Of a stretch of DNA of 64,000 nucleotides, positions 25,333 through 36,497 are shown piece by piece. The DNA is from Pseudomonas sp. P8_229. GTDB taxonomy: Bacteria > Pseudomonadota > Gammaproteobacteria > Pseudomonadales > Pseudomonadaceae. A program made the translations under genes and the position numbers. Each line of letters starts with the position of its first letter. The stretch's first letter is position 1. The stretch spans positions 3,968,501 to 4,032,500 of the forward strand of contig NZ_CP125378.1 of NCBI RefSeq assembly GCF_034008635.1, in the 5' to 3' direction. The notes below the pieces were generated by a model. That model was given only the letters and a program-made list of their open reading frames with translations, was not told where the DNA came from and did not search any database.

Positions 25333-25823
25333 TGGTCGGGGCTACCGCATCGCGTAACGGCTGGATTGTCTGGCTGACGTTTCTGATTGGCATACTGCTC
25401 AGTGTCTCGCCACTACCGATTTTCATGGAGATCCTGCGTCCGCTGTGGCTGGCCTTGCTCCTGACATTCTGGGCCTTGTATATGCCGCATACGGTCGGCA
25501 TGGTCACAGCGTTCTGTCTGGGGCTGGCCGAAGACGTGCTGCAGGGCGATCTGCTCGGTCAGAACGCCTTGATCCTGACCCTGATCACGTTCCTGGTGCT
25601 GTCCTTGCAGCAACGCCTGCGGATGTTCCCGATATGGCAGCAATGCCTGGTCATCCTGGTGATCTTCGGCCTCGCCCAGTTGGTTCAACTATGGCTCAGC
25701 GCCCTGACCGGCAACCGCCAGCCAACACTGGCACTGGTGCTGCCGGCATTGACCAGCGCCTTGCTCTGGCCTTGGGTCAGCTTCGCTTTGCGTGGATTGC
25801 GCCGCCGCTACAAAATCAATTGA
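25332..25823 (+). CDS. mreD: Rod-shape determining protein MreD
   Basis: A 163-residue membrane protein with five or six helices, partner of MreC in the elongasome. Seen: [39 protein letters not shown], the conserved [17 protein letters not shown] loop and [17 protein letters not shown]. It starts inside the mreC stop codon (TAATG), a sign of translational coupling. maf follows after 37 bases. Confidence 0.93.
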   Translation: MVGATASRNGWIVWLTFLIGILLSVSPLPIFMEILRPLWLALLLTFWALYMPHTVGMVTAFCLGLAEDVLQGDLLGQNALILTLITFLVLSLQQRLRMFPIWQQCLVILVIFGLAQLVQLWLSALTGNRQPTLALVLPALTSALLWPWVSFALRGLRRRYKIN

Positions 25824-25860
25824 TCCGGTGAGGCTGGGCACTGAACAGGGAGATGTTTTG

Positions 25861-26457
25861 ATGAAGCCGCTGTACCTCGCCTCAGGATCGCCGCGCCGGC
25901 GTGAATTGCTCACGCAGATCGGCGTGCCGTTCTCCGCCATCAGTGCGGACATCGATGAAACCCCACTAGCCGAAGAATCGCCTTCGGCCTATGTCGAGCG
26001 TCTGGCGCGCGGCAAGGCCGAGGCCGGTCAACGCGCGCTCGCGTCCGACGCGGCGTATTGCGTGCTGGGAGCGGACACCGCCGTGGTACTCGACGGCAAA
26101 ATTCTTGGTAAACCGGTGGACGAAGCCGAGGCATGCGCCATGCTGATGATGTTGTCCGGCAAGGAGCATGAAGTGCTGACGGCCATCGCCGTGCTCGAAG
26201 GCGAGCGCTGTGAGGCGCAGGTTGTGCGCAGTCTGGTGCGCTTCCGCCCGATCAGTCGCGACGAAGCCGCCGCCTACTGGGCCAGCGGCGAGCCCCGGGA
26301 CAAGGCCGGCGGTTATGGCATTCAGGGCCTGGGCGCGGTGTTTGTCGCGGGCCTCAACGGCAGCTATTCGGCGGTGGTCGGGCTGCCGGTTTGCGAAACC
26401 GCAGAACTGTTGGGCCATTTCGGCATACCCTGTTGGCAAAACCTCCACGCGCAATGA
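25861..26457 (+). CDS. maf: Maf-type nucleoside triphosphate pyrophosphatase (dTTP/UTP)
   Basis: A 198-residue Maf/Ham1-fold enzyme that hydrolyses non-canonical or pyrimidine NTPs to NMPs. The start reads [16 protein letters not shown], containing the phosphate-binding SxSPRR. Later motifs include [15 protein letters not shown] (general acid region) and [20 protein letters not shown]. The KAGGYGIQG form fits the dTTP/UTP (YhdE-type) subgroup. ATG 25861 has a GGGAGATG ribosome site. It sits between mreD and rng, the usual order in gamma-proteobacteria. Confidence 0.93.
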   Translation: MKPLYLASGSPRRRELLTQIGVPFSAISADIDETPLAEESPSAYVERLARGKAEAGQRALASDAAYCVLGADTAVVLDGKILGKPVDEAEACAMLMMLSGKEHEVLTAIAVLEGERCEAQVVRSLVRFRPISRDEAAAYWASGEPRDKAGGYGIQGLGAVFVAGLNGSYSAVVGLPVCETAELLGHFGIPCWQNLHAQ

Positions 26458-26515
26458 GCGTCGTACGAATCAAGATGCGGCCATTATCGTGAACATGCCT
26501 GAACGAGACCCTGCC

Positions 26516-27973
26516 ATGAGTGAAGAGATTCTGATCAACATCACGCCGATGGAATCGCGTGTGGCGGTGGTCGAAAACGGTGTGTTGCAAGAAGTCCACG
26601 TCGAGCGCACGCAAAAACGCGGGATCGTTGGCAACATCTATAAAGGCAAGATCGTGCGCGTGTTGCCGGGCATGCAGGCGGCTTTCGTCGACATCGGCCT
26701 GGATCGCGCCGCCTTCATTCACGCCTCGGAAATCTCCCTGCGCGAAGGGCCGGCGGTCGAGAGCATCAGCTCGCTGGTGCACGAAGGCCAGAGCCTGGTG
26801 GTGCAAGTCACCAAGGACCCGATCGGCTCCAAAGGCGCGCGGCTGACTACGCAGCTGTCGATTCCGTCGCGCTATCTGGTGTACATGCCGCGCACTGCCC
26901 ACGTCGGCATCTCCCTGAAAATCGAAGACGAAGCCGAGCGAGAGCGCCTGAAACAGGTGGTCAGCGATTGTGTGGCCAAGGAAGGGATCAAGGAGGCCGG
27001 TGGCTTCATCCTGCGTACCGCCGCCGAAGGCGCCGGGGGCGATGAAATTCTCATGGACATCCGCTATCTGCGGCGCCTGTGGGATCAGATCAATGCGCAG
27101 ATCCAGACCATCGGCGCGCCGAGCGTGATTTATGAAGACCTCGGCCTGGCCTTGCGTACTTTGCGCGATCTGGTCAGCCCGAAGATCGAGAAAATTCGCA
27201 TCGACTCGCGGGAAACCTTCCAGAAAACCACGCAATTCGTCGCCGAACTGATGCCGGAAATCGCCGACCGTCTGGAACACTACCCGGGCGAACGACCGAT
27301 TTTCGACCTCTATGGCGTCGAAGACGAAATCCAGAAAGCCCTCGAGCGTAAAGTACCGCTCAAGTCCGGCGGTTATCTGGTGGTCGATCCGGCGGAAGCC
27401 ATGACCACCATCGACGTCAACACCGGGGCGTTCGTCGGTCATCGCAATCTCGAAGAGACCATCTTCAAGACCAATCTCGAAGCGGCCACCGCGATTGCCC
27501 GTCAACTGCGTCTGCGCAACCTGGGCGGGATCATCATCATCGACTTCATCGACATGGAAGATGAAGAGCACCAGCGTCAGGTCCTGCGCACGCTGGAAAA
27601 ACAGCTGGAGCGCGACCACGCCAAGACCAACATCATCGGCATCACCGAGCTGGGCCTGGTGCAGATGACCCGCAAGCGCACCCGCGAAAGTCTGGAACAG
27701 GTGCTGTGCGAGCCGTGCAGCAGCTGCCAGGGCCGCGGCAAACTGAAAACTCCGGAAACCATCTGTTACGAAATTTTCCGCGAGATTCTGCGTGAAGCCC
27801 GCGCCTATCAGGCCGAGGGTTATCGCGTCTTGGCGAACCAGAAAGTGGTGGATCGACTGCTCGATGAAGAATCCGGTAACGTCGCCGAGCTTGAAGGGTT
27901 CATCGGTCGCACCATACGTTTTCAGGTCGAAACCATGTATTCCCAGGAACAATATGACGTGGTGCTGCTCTGA
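26516..27973 (+). CDS. rng: Ribonuclease G
   Basis: A 485-residue RNase E/G family endonuclease that matures the 16S rRNA 5' end and decays some mRNAs. It has an N-terminal S1 domain (residues about 35-125: RGIVGNIYKGKIVRVLPGMQ, then AAFVDIGLDRAAFIHASEI). The DNase-I-like catalytic core carries Asp residues in VDVNTGAFVG-type (TTIDVNTGAF) and IIDFIDMEDEEH. The zinc-link cysteines are in CEPCSSCQGRG. It lacks the long RNase E scaffold. ATG 26516 was chosen because the protein begins MSEEILINITPMESR as in other RNase G. Confidence 0.96.
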   Translation: MSEEILINITPMESRVAVVENGVLQEVHVERTQKRGIVGNIYKGKIVRVLPGMQAAFVDIGLDRAAFIHASEISLREGPAVESISSLVHEGQSLVVQVTKDPIGSKGARLTTQLSIPSRYLVYMPRTAHVGISLKIEDEAERERLKQVVSDCVAKEGIKEAGGFILRTAAEGAGGDEILMDIRYLRRLWDQINAQIQTIGAPSVIYEDLGLALRTLRDLVSPKIEKIRIDSRETFQKTTQFVAELMPEIADRLEHYPGERPIFDLYGVEDEIQKALERKVPLKSGGYLVVDPAEAMTTIDVNTGAFVGHRNLEETIFKTNLEAATAIARQLRLRNLGGIIIIDFIDMEDEEHQRQVLRTLEKQLERDHAKTNIIGITELGLVQMTRKRTRESLEQVLCEPCSSCQGRGKLKTPETICYEIFREILREARAYQAEGYRVLANQKVVDRLLDEESGNVAELEGFIGRTIRFQVETMYSQEQYDVVLL

Positions 27974-28048
27974 ACCCCTGCGGCACATTTAATCCACAAC
28001 GGCTGGCCTCAGCTTTTTGCAGTATTTTCGCCATGGGAGCCAACTGAC

Positions 28049-31000
28049 ATGGAGCGTCTGACACGCATTTTGGCCGCACTCACTCGCTGGGGGCTGGGCC
28101 TGTGCGCGTTGGTTCTGGTGTTGATGGCGTTGTACGTCAGCCTCGGTCGGGAACTGACGCCGCTGGTGGCAGAGTACCGCGCCGATATCGAAGACAAGGC
28201 CAGCGCCGCGCTTGGCATGCCGCTGCGGATCGGCGAACTGGAAGGCAACTGGAGTGGATTTGCGCCGATCCTGCTGGCCCATGATGTGATGGTTGGCGAT
28301 GGCGCGAATGCCTTGCGTCTGGACCGGGTACGCGCGGTGCCGGATCTCTGGGGCAGCTTGCTGGCGCGCGAAGTGCGCATCGCCCATCTGGAGTTGAACG
28401 GTCTGAAGGTCAGCCTCAAGGAAGCGCAGGACGGCACTTGGGCGCTGGAAGGCTTGCCGGTGCAAAACGATCAGCCGCTGGATCCCGAGCAACTGTTCAA
28501 TCGCTCGCAGATGATTCAGCAACTGTCGGTGCTCGACAGTCAGGTGACCTTGCAGCCGCTGAATCAAGCGCCGATGACCTTCACCTACGTCGGCCTCAAC
28601 CTGAAAACCGGGGCCAGTCGTCAGCGTCTCGATGCGCGGTTGACCTTGCCTGACGGGCAGCCGGTGGCCATGAGTCTGCGCACGCGGATCCGTCCCACGC
28701 AGTTGCCGGACAGCTCGGTGGAGGGCTATGTCAGCCTGCCGCAAAGCGACTGGTCGAAGTGGCTGCCCGAGCGTTTGACCCAACAGTGGAATTTTTCCGA
28801 GATCAAGGCCGGTGGCGAGCTCTGGGTCAACTGGAATGACGGTGCCCTGCAGAGCGCCGTCATTCGTTTGAACGCGCCACAACTGACCGGCGCCTACGCC
28901 GAGCGCAAGCCGATCCGGATCAACAACCTGGCGCTCAACGGTTATTACCAGCGCGACGATGACGGCGCGACGGTTACCCTCGACTCACTGGCGATGAATT
29001 TCGGCGAGACCCGCTGGGAATCCCATGTGCAGCTCAAGCAGACGGCGGCCACTGATAAAGTCGAAGAACTCTGGCATTTGCAGGCTGACCGTTTCGATCT
29101 GACGCCGATCACCCCGTTGCTGAATGCGCTGGGGCCGCTGCCGGAAGGTTTCGCCACTGTCGTCGACCACTTGAAGGTGACGGGTGGGCTGCGCAACGTG
29201 CTGCTGGATTTTCGTCCCAATGCCACCGACGGCTCGAAATTCAGCTTCGCGGCCAATCTGGATCAAGTCGGTTTCGATGCCTATCACGGTGCTCCGGCAG
29301 CGCGCAACGTCAGTGGCAGCCTCAGCGGCAACCTCGACGGTGGCGAATTGCGCATGGACAGCAAGGATTTCGTCCTGCACCTCGACCCGATTTTCGCTAA
29401 GCCATGGCAATACATTCAGGCCAACGCCCGGTTGACCTGGAAACTCGACAAAGACGGTTTCACCCTGATCGCGCCATACCTGAAGGTGTTGGGCGAGGAA
29501 GGCAAGATTGCCGGCGACTTCCTGATCCGCCTGCACTTCGATCATACCCAGGAAGACTACATGGACCTGCGTGTCGGTCTGGTCGATGGCGACGGTCGTT
29601 ACACCGCCAAATACCTGCCCGAAGTCCTCAGCCCCGCCCTCGACGAGTGGCTGCGCACGGCGATCCTCAAGGGCGCGGTGGACCAGGGCTTCTTCCAGTA
29701 CCAAGGCTCGCTGAGCAAAAACGCCAAGGACGTTGATCGCAGCATCAGTCTGTTCTTCAAGGTGCATGACGCCGAGCTGGCGTTCCAGCCGGGCTGGCCG
29801 CATGTGAGCAAGGTCAGCGGCGACGTGTTCATCGAGGACAGCGGTGTGCGCATCGTGGCCGACAAGGGCCAGTTGCTCGACACCCAGGTCAGCGATGTTT
29901 TCGTCAACATTCCCCATGTGCCGGCCGGGCAGCATACGCATCTGTTCCTTGACGGCGGGTTTGCCGGCGGGCTGGGCGATGGCCTGAAAATTCTGCAGAC
30001 CGCACCGATTGGCACCGGCGAGACCTTTGCCGGGTGGGAAGGCGAGGGCGATCTGCAGGGCAAGGTCAAACTCGACATTCCGCTGGAAAAGGGCGATCTG
30101 CCGAAGATCCTCGTCGACTTCAAGACCGCCAATGCGCGCCTGAAACTGGCCGAGCCGAAGCTTGAACTGAGTCAGCTCAAGGGTGATTTCCGCTTCGACA
30201 GCGCCAAGGGGCTGAGCGGGCAGAACATCGCTGCCAGGGCTTTCGACAAGCCCGTGACCGCACAGATTTTCGCCGATGGCAGCCCGAACAAGCTCAAGAC
30301 CCGGGTCGCGGCCTCCGGGCAGGTCGAGGTCAAGAAACTCACCGACTGGCTGGGGGTGACCCAGCCGTTGCCGGTATCCGGGACCATTCCTTATCAGTTG
30401 CAGGTGAACCTGGACGGTACCGACAGTCAACTGACGGTCAGTTCCAGCATGAAAGGCGTCGCGGTGGATCTGCCGGCGCCGTTTGGCATGTCGGCCGAGC
30501 AGGGGCGCGACACGGTGTTCCGCATGACCTTGCAGGGCCCGGAGCGGCGCTACTGGGTCAGTTACGATCAACTGGCCAGCTTCACCTTCGCCGCGCCGCC
30601 GAGCAATATCGCCGATGGTCGGGGCGAATTGTTTCTCGGCACCGGCGACGCGGTCTTGCCGGACGCCAAGGGCTTGCGCATACGCGGTGTGCTATCGGAA
30701 CTTGACGTCGCGCCGTGGCAGGATCTGGTCAATAAATACGCCGGCAACGATCCGGGTGGCAGCGCCAGGCAACTGCTCAACAGTGCCGATTTCAAGGTGG
30801 GCAAGCTCACTGCATTCGGCACCACGCTCGATCAGGCTGCGGTGCAAGTCAATCGCAAGCCGTGGGCCTGGAACCTGTCGCTCGACAGCCAGCAGGCCAA
30901 GGGTTCGGCCAGCCTTCCCGATGCCAAAGGCGCACCGATTGCGGTCAATCTGCAATACGTGCGGCTGCCGGCGCCGGATCCGACGGTGCAGGCTGACGAG

Positions 31001-31852
31001 AATTCGCCCGACCCACTGGTTTCCGTCGACCCAACGAAGATTCCCGCGCTGGATATCACCATCAATCAGTTGTATCTGGGCCAGGATCTGGTCGGAGGCT
31101 GGTCGATGAAGGTGCGCCCGACCGCCAAAGGCATCGCCTTGAACAACCTCGACATGGGCCTCAAGGGCATCCTGTTGCAGGGTAACGGCGGCTGGGAAGG
31201 TACACCGGGCTCGACCAACAGTTGGTTCAAGGGCCGGATCAGCGGCAAGAACCTCGCCGATGTGCTCAAGGGCTGGGGCTTCGCACCGAGCGTGACCAGC
31301 GAAGAATTTCACATGGACGTCGATGGCCGCTGGCCTGGTTCGCCGGCATGGCTGGCGACCAAACGTTTCTCCGGCACGCTGGATGCATCGCTCAATAAAG
31401 GTCAGTTCGTCGAAGTCGAGGGCGGCGCGCAGGCGCTGCGGGTGTTCGGTCTGCTCAACTTCAACTCCATTGGCCGCCGCCTGCGACTGGACTTCTCCGA
31501 CTTGTTTGGCAAAGGCTTGAGCTACGACCGGGTCAAGGGTTTGCTGGTGGCCAACGCCGGTGTGTATGACACTCGCGAGCCGATCCGCCTGACCGGGCCG
31601 TCGAGCAACATTGAACTCAACGGCACGCTGGACCTGGTCCGTGAGCAGGTCGATGCGAAATTGCTGGTGACATTGCCGGTGACCAACAACCTGCCGATTG
31701 CCGCGCTGATTGTCGGCGCGCCGGCCGTCGGCGGGGCATTGTTCCTGATCGACAAGTTGATCGGTGACCGCGTGGCGCGCTTCGCCAGCGTCAAATACAC
31801 CGTCAAAGGCCCGTGGAAAGAGCCGAAAATCACCTTTGACAAGCCTTTTTGA
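28049..31852 (+). CDS. yhdP: YhdP family AsmA-like phospholipid transport protein
   Basis: A 1267-residue envelope protein. The N-terminal helix (LTRWGLGLCALVLVLMALYV, residues about 12-31) anchors it in the inner membrane. The rest is a long beta-rich periplasmic rod of repeated taco-like units, with an AsmA-type C-terminal domain (RVFGLLNFNSIGRRLRLDFSDL) and a hydrophobic tail segment near 1220 (NLPIAALIVGAPAVGGALFLI). In enteric bacteria YhdP, TamB and YdbH bridge the periplasm to carry phospholipids to the outer membrane. The neighbourhood (rng, nitrilase, tldD) is the usual one. Confidence 0.93.
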   Translation: MERLTRILAALTRWGLGLCALVLVLMALYVSLGRELTPLVAEYRADIEDKASAALGMPLRIGELEGNWSGFAPILLAHDVMVGDGANALRLDRVRAVPDLWGSLLAREVRIAHLELNGLKVSLKEAQDGTWALEGLPVQNDQPLDPEQLFNRSQMIQQLSVLDSQVTLQPLNQAPMTFTYVGLNLKTGASRQRLDARLTLPDGQPVAMSLRTRIRPTQLPDSSVEGYVSLPQSDWSKWLPERLTQQWNFSEIKAGGELWVNWNDGALQSAVIRLNAPQLTGAYAERKPIRINNLALNGYYQRDDDGATVTLDSLAMNFGETRWESHVQLKQTAATDKVEELWHLQADRFDLTPITPLLNALGPLPEGFATVVDHLKVTGGLRNVLLDFRPNATDGSKFSFAANLDQVGFDAYHGAPAARNVSGSLSGNLDGGELRMDSKDFVLHLDPIFAKPWQYIQANARLTWKLDKDGFTLIAPYLKVLGEEGKIAGDFLIRLHFDHTQEDYMDLRVGLVDGDGRYTAKYLPEVLSPALDEWLRTAILKGAVDQGFFQYQGSLSKNAKDVDRSISLFFKVHDAELAFQPGWPHVSKVSGDVFIEDSGVRIVADKGQLLDTQVSDVFVNIPHVPAGQHTHLFLDGGFAGGLGDGLKILQTAPIGTGETFAGWEGEGDLQGKVKLDIPLEKGDLPKILVDFKTANARLKLAEPKLELSQLKGDFRFDSAKGLSGQNIAARAFDKPVTAQIFADGSPNKLKTRVAASGQVEVKKLTDWLGVTQPLPVSGTIPYQLQVNLDGTDSQLTVSSSMKGVAVDLPAPFGMSAEQGRDTVFRMTLQGPERRYWVSYDQLASFTFAAPPSNIADGRGELFLGTGDAVLPDAKGLRIRGVLSELDVAPWQDLVNKYAGNDPGGSARQLLNSADFKVGKLTAFGTTLDQAAVQVNRKPWAWNLSLDSQQAKGSASLPDAKGAPIAVNLQYVRLPAPDPTVQADENSPDPLVSVDPTKIPALDITINQLYLGQDLVGGWSMKVRPTAKGIALNNLDMGLKGILLQGNGGWEGTPGSTNSWFKGRISGKNLADVLKGWGFAPSVTSEEFHMDVDGRWPGSPAWLATKRFSGTLDASLNKGQFVEVEGGAQALRVFGLLNFNSIGRRLRLDFSDLFGKGLSYDRVKGLLVANAGVYDTREPIRLTGPSSNIELNGTLDLVREQVDAKLLVTLPVTNNLPIAALIVGAPAVGGALFLIDKLIGDRVARFASVKYTVKGPWKEPKITFDKPF

Positions 31853-31910
31853 ACAGCCACATCCCAAGCCTATGGAGTAGCATGGCCGCATACCTGTTGC
31901 GGAGTGCGCC

Positions 31911-32771
31911 ATGTCTTTAGCGGTGATTCAAATGGTCAGCCAGAGCGATGTACTGGCCAATCTGGCCCAGGCCCGACGCCTGCTCGAGCAGGCTGCGGCC
32001 GGCGGCGCGAAGCTGGCAGTGCTGCCGGAAAACTTCGCCGCCATGGGCCGTCGCGACATTGCCGACATCGGCCGCGCCGAAGCGCTCGGCGAAGGCCCGA
32101 TCCTGCCATGGTTGAAACAGACCGCCCGCGACCTCAAGTTATGGATAGTGGCCGGCACGTTGCCGTTGCCGCCGCTTGGGCAGCCGGATGCCAAGTCCCA
32201 CGCCTGTTCGCTGCTGGTCAATGATCAGGGTGAAACCGTTGCGCGGTATGACAAGTTGCACCTGTTCGATGTCGATGTGGCGGACAATCGCGGGCGGTAT
32301 CGCGAATCCGATGACTATGCTTATGGCAGCGGCGTCGTGGTGGCGGATACGCCGGTGGGCCGAGTCGGTCTGACGGTGTGTTACGACCTGCGCTTTCCCG
32401 AGCTGTACAGCGAATTGCGCGCGGCCGGTGCCGAGTTGATCACCGCTCCATCGGCATTTACGGCAGTGACCGGTGCGGCGCATTGGGACGTGCTGATTCG
32501 CGCCCGGGCCATCGAGACTCAGTGTTATGTGTTGGCGGCAGCACAGGGCGGGACCCACCCGGGACCGCGGGAAACCTTCGGTCACGCGGCGATCATCGAT
32601 CCGTGGGGCCGTGTGCTGGCGCAACAGGATCAAGGCGAAGCGGTGTTGTTGGCCGAACGCGACAGTGATGAACAAGCGTCTATCAGGGCGCGAATGCCGG
32701 TGACGAATCATCGGCGGTTTTTCTCGCAGGGCGCACAGCGACCTGCTTCAGAACATGAATTTAAGGCGTAA
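31911..32771 (+). CDS. Nitrilase-superfamily amidohydrolase (deaminated glutathione amidase-like)
   Basis: A 286-residue carbon-nitrogen hydrolase. The catalytic triad is visible: Glu40 (AVLPENFA), Lys115 ([12 protein letters not shown]) and Cys157 ([21 protein letters not shown]). The KLHLFDVDV plus CYDLRFPEL pattern is typical of the Nit1/YbeM branch, which removes the amide from deaminated glutathione, a metabolite-repair function. The name is by subfamily pattern only. It has one ATG at 31911 and ends 4 bases before the tldD ATG, so the two are co-transcribed. Confidence 0.88.
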   Translation: MSLAVIQMVSQSDVLANLAQARRLLEQAAAGGAKLAVLPENFAAMGRRDIADIGRAEALGEGPILPWLKQTARDLKLWIVAGTLPLPPLGQPDAKSHACSLLVNDQGETVARYDKLHLFDVDVADNRGRYRESDDYAYGSGVVVADTPVGRVGLTVCYDLRFPELYSELRAAGAELITAPSAFTAVTGAAHWDVLIRARAIETQCYVLAAAQGGTHPGPRETFGHAAIIDPWGRVLAQQDQGEAVLLAERDSDEQASIRARMPVTNHRRFFSQGAQRPASEHEFKA

Positions 32772-32775
32772 ACCT

Positions 32776-34218
32776 ATGAGCGAGTTGTTGTCCTCAGTCA
32801 GTGATCACCTGTTGGCGCCCGGCGGCGTGACGATCGAGAGCCTGCAAGGCGTGCTCGGCGACCTGGCCGGCCCGGGCATCGATGCTGCCGACCTGTATTT
32901 TCAGGGCCAGATCTCCGAGTCGTGGTCGCTGGAAGACGGAATCGTCAAGGAAGGCAGCTTCAACCTCGACCAGGGTGTCGGCGTGCGTGCGCAGTCCGGG
33001 GAGAAGACCGGTTTTGCCTACAGCAACGCGATCACCCTCGAAGCCCTCGGCGCTGCGGCCCGTGCCGCGCGTTCGATCTCCCGCGCCGGGCAGAACGGTA
33101 CGGTGCAGGCGTTCACCACCCAGGATGTCGCGCAGTTGTATGCACCGGACAACCCGCTGGAAGTGCTGAGCCGTGCCGAAAAAGTCGAGCTGCTCAAGCG
33201 CATCGACGTTGCCACGCGCGCCCTCGATCCGCGAATTCAGCAGGTCAGTGTGAGCATGGCCGGGGTCTGGGAGCGGATTCTGGTGGCGTCCACCGACGGT
33301 GGTCTGGCCGCCGATGTGCGTCCGCTGGTGCGTTTCAACGTCAGCGTGATCGTCGAGCAGAATGGCCGTCGCGAGCGCGGCGGACATGGCGGTGGCGGGC
33401 GGACCGACTATCGCTATTTCCTCGCCGAAGACCGCGCCATGGGCTATGCCCGTGAAGCGCTGCGTCAGGCACTGGTGAACCTGGAAGCGATCCCGGCGCC
33501 GGCCGGTACGTTGCCGGTGGTGTTGGGGTCGGGCTGGTCCGGCGTGCTGCTGCACGAAGCGGTCGGCCACGGTCTGGAAGGCGACTTCAACCGCAAGGGC
33601 AGCTCTGCCTACAGCGGGTGCATGGGTGAAATGGTTGCCTCCAAGCTGTGCACTATCGTCGATGACGGCACTCTGAGTGGTCGTCGCGGCTCGCTGAGCG
33701 TCGACGACGAGGGCACTCCGACCGAGTGCACTACGCTGATCGAAAACGGCGTGCTCAAGGGCTACATGCAGGACAAGCTCAACGCGCGCCTGATGGGCGT
33801 GGCCCGTACTGGTAACGGTCGTCGCGAGTCCTACGCGCATCTGCCGATGCCGCGCATGACCAACACCTACATGCTCGGTGGCGAAAGCGATCCGGCGGAA
33901 ATCATCGCCTCGGTGAAGAAAGGCATCTACTGCGCCAACCTTGGCGGCGGTCAGGTCGACATCACCAGCGGCAAGTTCGTGTTCTCCACCAGCGAGGCCT
34001 ACTTGATCGAGGACGGCAAGATCACTGCGCCGGTCAAAGGCGCGACGTTGATCGGCAACGGCCCTGAAGCGATGAGCCGGGTGTCGATGGTCGGTAACGA
34101 TCTGGCGCTGGACAGCGGTGTGGGCACATGTGGCAAGGATGGACAGTCGGTGCCGGTGGGTGTCGGTCAGCCAACATTGAAGATCGATGCGATCACCGTG
34201 GGTGGCACGGGCGCATAA
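32776..34218 (+). CDS. tldD: Metalloprotease TldD
   Basis: A 480-residue subunit of the TldD/PmbA (TldE) heterodimeric metalloprotease, which trims peptides such as microcin precursors and degrades unfolded small proteins. The zinc site HEAVGH lies in [20 protein letters not shown]; the third ligand region is near [20 protein letters not shown] 32776 gives the family start [17 protein letters not shown]. Its partner pmbA is 700 bases further on, with only darP (opposite strand) between. Confidence 0.96.
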   Translation: MSELLSSVSDHLLAPGGVTIESLQGVLGDLAGPGIDAADLYFQGQISESWSLEDGIVKEGSFNLDQGVGVRAQSGEKTGFAYSNAITLEALGAAARAARSISRAGQNGTVQAFTTQDVAQLYAPDNPLEVLSRAEKVELLKRIDVATRALDPRIQQVSVSMAGVWERILVASTDGGLAADVRPLVRFNVSVIVEQNGRRERGGHGGGGRTDYRYFLAEDRAMGYAREALRQALVNLEAIPAPAGTLPVVLGSGWSGVLLHEAVGHGLEGDFNRKGSSAYSGCMGEMVASKLCTIVDDGTLSGRRGSLSVDDEGTPTECTTLIENGVLKGYMQDKLNARLMGVARTGNGRRESYAHLPMPRMTNTYMLGGESDPAEIIASVKKGIYCANLGGGQVDITSGKFVFSTSEAYLIEDGKITAPVKGATLIGNGPEAMSRVSMVGNDLALDSGVGTCGKDGQSVPVGVGQPTLKIDAITVGGTGA

Positions 34219-34269
34219 AAGGGGATGGAGCTGCGGGTGGCGCACAGTGCGGCCACCCGATGGCGAATA

Positions 34270-34794
34270 TCAACGCAGGCCGCGTTGGGTATCGTCCAGC
34301 TCACGGATGTACTTGAAGATCTTGCGGCTGGAAGCAGGAGGTTTGTTTTGCGCAACCTCGTGCTGAGCCTGACGGATCAGGGAACGCAATTGCTGGCGAT
34401 CGGCGTCCGGGTACTCGACGACGAATTTCTCCAGCACGGCATCGTCACCGGCGATCAGGCGGTCACGCCAGCGTTCGAGGTTGTGGAAACGCTCGTTGTA
34501 CTGACGGGTGGAGGCATCGAGTTGATCGAGCAACGTCAGAATCGCGTCAGTGTCCTGATCGCGCATCAGTTTGCCGATGAACTGCAGGTGCCGTTTACGC
34601 GCGATGTTCGCGGTGTGCTTGGGCGCATCGGCCAGGGCCCGGCGCAAAGCGTCGGTCAATGGCAGTTTTGCCTGCAAGTCGGGCTTGAGTGTTGTAAGGC
34701 GCTCGCCAAGGTCAACCAGAGCATGCAGCTCGCGTTTGACCTGAGATTTGCTTTTTTCTCCCGTATCGAGGGAGTCGTCGTAAGAATCAACCAT
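34270..34794 (-). CDS. darP: Ribosome biogenesis factor DarP (YjgA, DUF615)
   Basis: A 174-residue helical protein that joins late 50S precursors in E. coli. Seen: the acidic start [20 protein letters not shown], then [35 protein letters not shown] and the C-terminal [16 protein letters not shown]. These match YjgA/DarP. ATG 34794 follows TTTGCGGACTGCCACC, with a modest ribosome site. It lies between tldD and pmbA in the opposite direction, as in other pseudomonads. Confidence 0.92.
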   Translation of the reverse strand: MVDSYDDSLDTGEKSKSQVKRELHALVDLGERLTTLKPDLQAKLPLTDALRRALADAPKHTANIARKRHLQFIGKLMRDQDTDAILTLLDQLDASTRQYNERFHNLERWRDRLIAGDDAVLEKFVVEYPDADRQQLRSLIRQAQHEVAQNKPPASSRKIFKYIRELDDTQRGLR

Positions 34795-34902
34795 GGTGGC
34801 AGTCCGCAAAGAAACGCCGCCATGATAACCAGTCGGGGGCCGCTTGTCCGGCCCGGTCGCTCGATGACCCCAGCCGAAAGCAGAATTTGAGTGGAGATGA
34901 GC

Positions 34903-36249
34903 ATGAGTGCAGTTCAAAGCGTCGGCCCGCAAGCATTGCCGGCACTGCAGGAACAGGTCGAGCAGATCATCGCCGAAGCCAAGCGTCAGGGCGCCAGTGC
35001 CTGCGAAGTAGCGGTGTCGCTGGAGCAGGGTTTGTCGACATCGGTGCGCCAGCGTGAGGTCGAGACGGTCGAGTTCAACCGCGATCAGGGCTTTGGCATT
35101 ACTCTGTACGTGGGGCAGCGCAAAGGCTCGGCCAGCACGTCCGCCACCGGGCCGGATGCGATTCGCGAGACGGTTGCTGCGGCACTGGCAATCGCCAAAC
35201 ACACCTCTGAAGACGAAGCCTCTGGCCTGGCCGATGCGGCACTGATGGCCAAGGATCAGCAGGATTTCGACCTGTTCCATGAATGGGACATCACCCCGGA
35301 ACAAGCCATCGAGAAGGCGTTGCTCTGTGAAGCGGCCGCGTTCGATGCCGATGCGCGGATCAAGAATGCCGACGGCACCACGCTCAGCACCCATCAGGGC
35401 TGCCGTGTGTATGGCAACAGCCACGGTTTTGTCGGTGGTTATGCGTCGACCCGGCACAGCCTCAGCTGCGTGATGATCGCTGAAGCCGACGGCCAGATGC
35501 AGCGTGATTACTGGTATGACGTCAATCGTCAGGGCAGTCTGCTCGCAGACCCGGTGAGTATCGGCCAGCGTGCCGCGCAACGGGCGGCGAGCCGTCTGGG
35601 CGCACGTCCGGTGCCGACCTGCGAAGTGCCGGTGCTGTTCTCCGCTGAGCTGGCCGGGGGCTTGTTCGGCAGCTTCTTGTCGGCGGTGTCTGGCGGCAGT
35701 CTGTACCGCAAATCGTCGTTCCTGGAAGGCACGCTAGGGCAGAAGCTGTTTCCGGAGTGGCTGACGATCGACGAACGTCCACACCTGATGCGCGCCATGG
35801 GCAGTGCGTCCTACGACGGTGATGGCCTGGCGACCTACGCCAAACCGTTCGTCGAGAAGGGCGAGCTGGTGTCGTACATCCTCGGCACGTACTCCGGGCG
35901 CAAACTCGGCATGCCGAGCACCGCCAACGCCGGCGGCGTGCACAACCTGTTCGTGACGCACGGCGATGAAGATCAGGCGGCGCTGCTGCGCCGTATGGGT
36001 CGTGGGCTGTTGGTCACCGAATTGATGGGCCATGGCTTGAACATGGTCACCGGCGACTATTCGCGCGGGGCGGCAGGTTTCTGGGTCGAGAACGGCGAAA
36101 TCCAGTTCGCGGTGCAGGAAGTGACCATCGCCGGCAACATGCGCGACATGTTCAAGCAGATCGTCGCGGTCGGTAATGATCTGGAACTGCGCAGCAACAT
36201 TCGTACAGGCTCGGTGCTGATCGAGCGGATGACGGTAGCGGGCAGCTAA
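34903..36249 (+). CDS. pmbA: Metalloprotease PmbA (TldE)
   Basis: A 448-residue partner of TldD. Like other PmbA proteins it lacks the HExxxH zinc motif and acts only in complex. Seen: [20 protein letters not shown], the substrate-cleft part [38 protein letters not shown] and the end [23 protein letters not shown] 34903 follows GGAGATGA; upstream in-frame ATG 34897 and GTG 34891 have no better site. It ends before a strong terminator. Confidence 0.95.
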   Translation: MSAVQSVGPQALPALQEQVEQIIAEAKRQGASACEVAVSLEQGLSTSVRQREVETVEFNRDQGFGITLYVGQRKGSASTSATGPDAIRETVAAALAIAKHTSEDEASGLADAALMAKDQQDFDLFHEWDITPEQAIEKALLCEAAAFDADARIKNADGTTLSTHQGCRVYGNSHGFVGGYASTRHSLSCVMIAEADGQMQRDYWYDVNRQGSLLADPVSIGQRAAQRAASRLGARPVPTCEVPVLFSAELAGGLFGSFLSAVSGGSLYRKSSFLEGTLGQKLFPEWLTIDERPHLMRAMGSASYDGDGLATYAKPFVEKGELVSYILGTYSGRKLGMPSTANAGGVHNLFVTHGDEDQAALLRRMGRGLLVTELMGHGLNMVTGDYSRGAAGFWVENGEIQFAVQEVTIAGNMRDMFKQIVAVGNDLELRSNIRTGSVLIERMTVAGS

Positions 36250-36268
36250 CCTCAGCCGTCACAAAACA

Positions 36269-36304
36269 AGGCGCGCCACCTCAACGGGTGGCGCGCCTTT
36301 TTTA
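36269..36304 (+). terminator. Intrinsic terminator after pmbA
   Basis: AGGCGCGCCACC 36269-36280 pairs perfectly with GGTGGCGCGCCT 36287-36298 and is followed by T6. Confidence 0.95.
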
Positions 36305-36321
36305 TTGGCCCCACACAAAAC

Positions 36322-36416
36322 CATGTGGGAGCGAGCCTGCTTGCGAAAGTGATTTAACTGCCGATCGCAGTGGTGACTGACACGACGCCTTCGCGAGCAG
36401 GTTCGCTCCCACAATG
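36322..36416. repeat. Inverted REP pair
   Basis: TGTGGGAGCGAGCCTGCTTG from 36325 and TTCGCGAGCAGGTTCGCTCC ending near 36411, with about 50 bases between, located after the pmbA terminator and before the fagA promoter. Confidence 0.88.
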
Positions 36417-36448
36417 GACTCTGCGTAACTCGGTACTCTTGTTTTGGT

Positions 36449-36474
36449 TCTCATTATCATTTAATAATAAATCT
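36449..36474 (+). promoter_or_regulatory. Fur box-like site at the fagA promoter
   Basis: The AT-rich stretch TCTCATTATCATTTAATAAT and its flanks resemble overlapping Fur hexamers (on the other strand ATGATAATGAGAA). It ends about 25 bases upstream of fagA. The same operon is iron-repressed through Fur in P. aeruginosa, which supports the call. Confidence 0.75.
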
Positions 36475-36497
36475 CATCTCCGAACGAGTCCCGGATC

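Noticed and set aside
34795..35580. An N-terminal extension of darP to 35580 on the minus strand.
   Set aside because: It runs across the pmbA promoter and coding region. The family start (MVDSYDDS) is at 34794.
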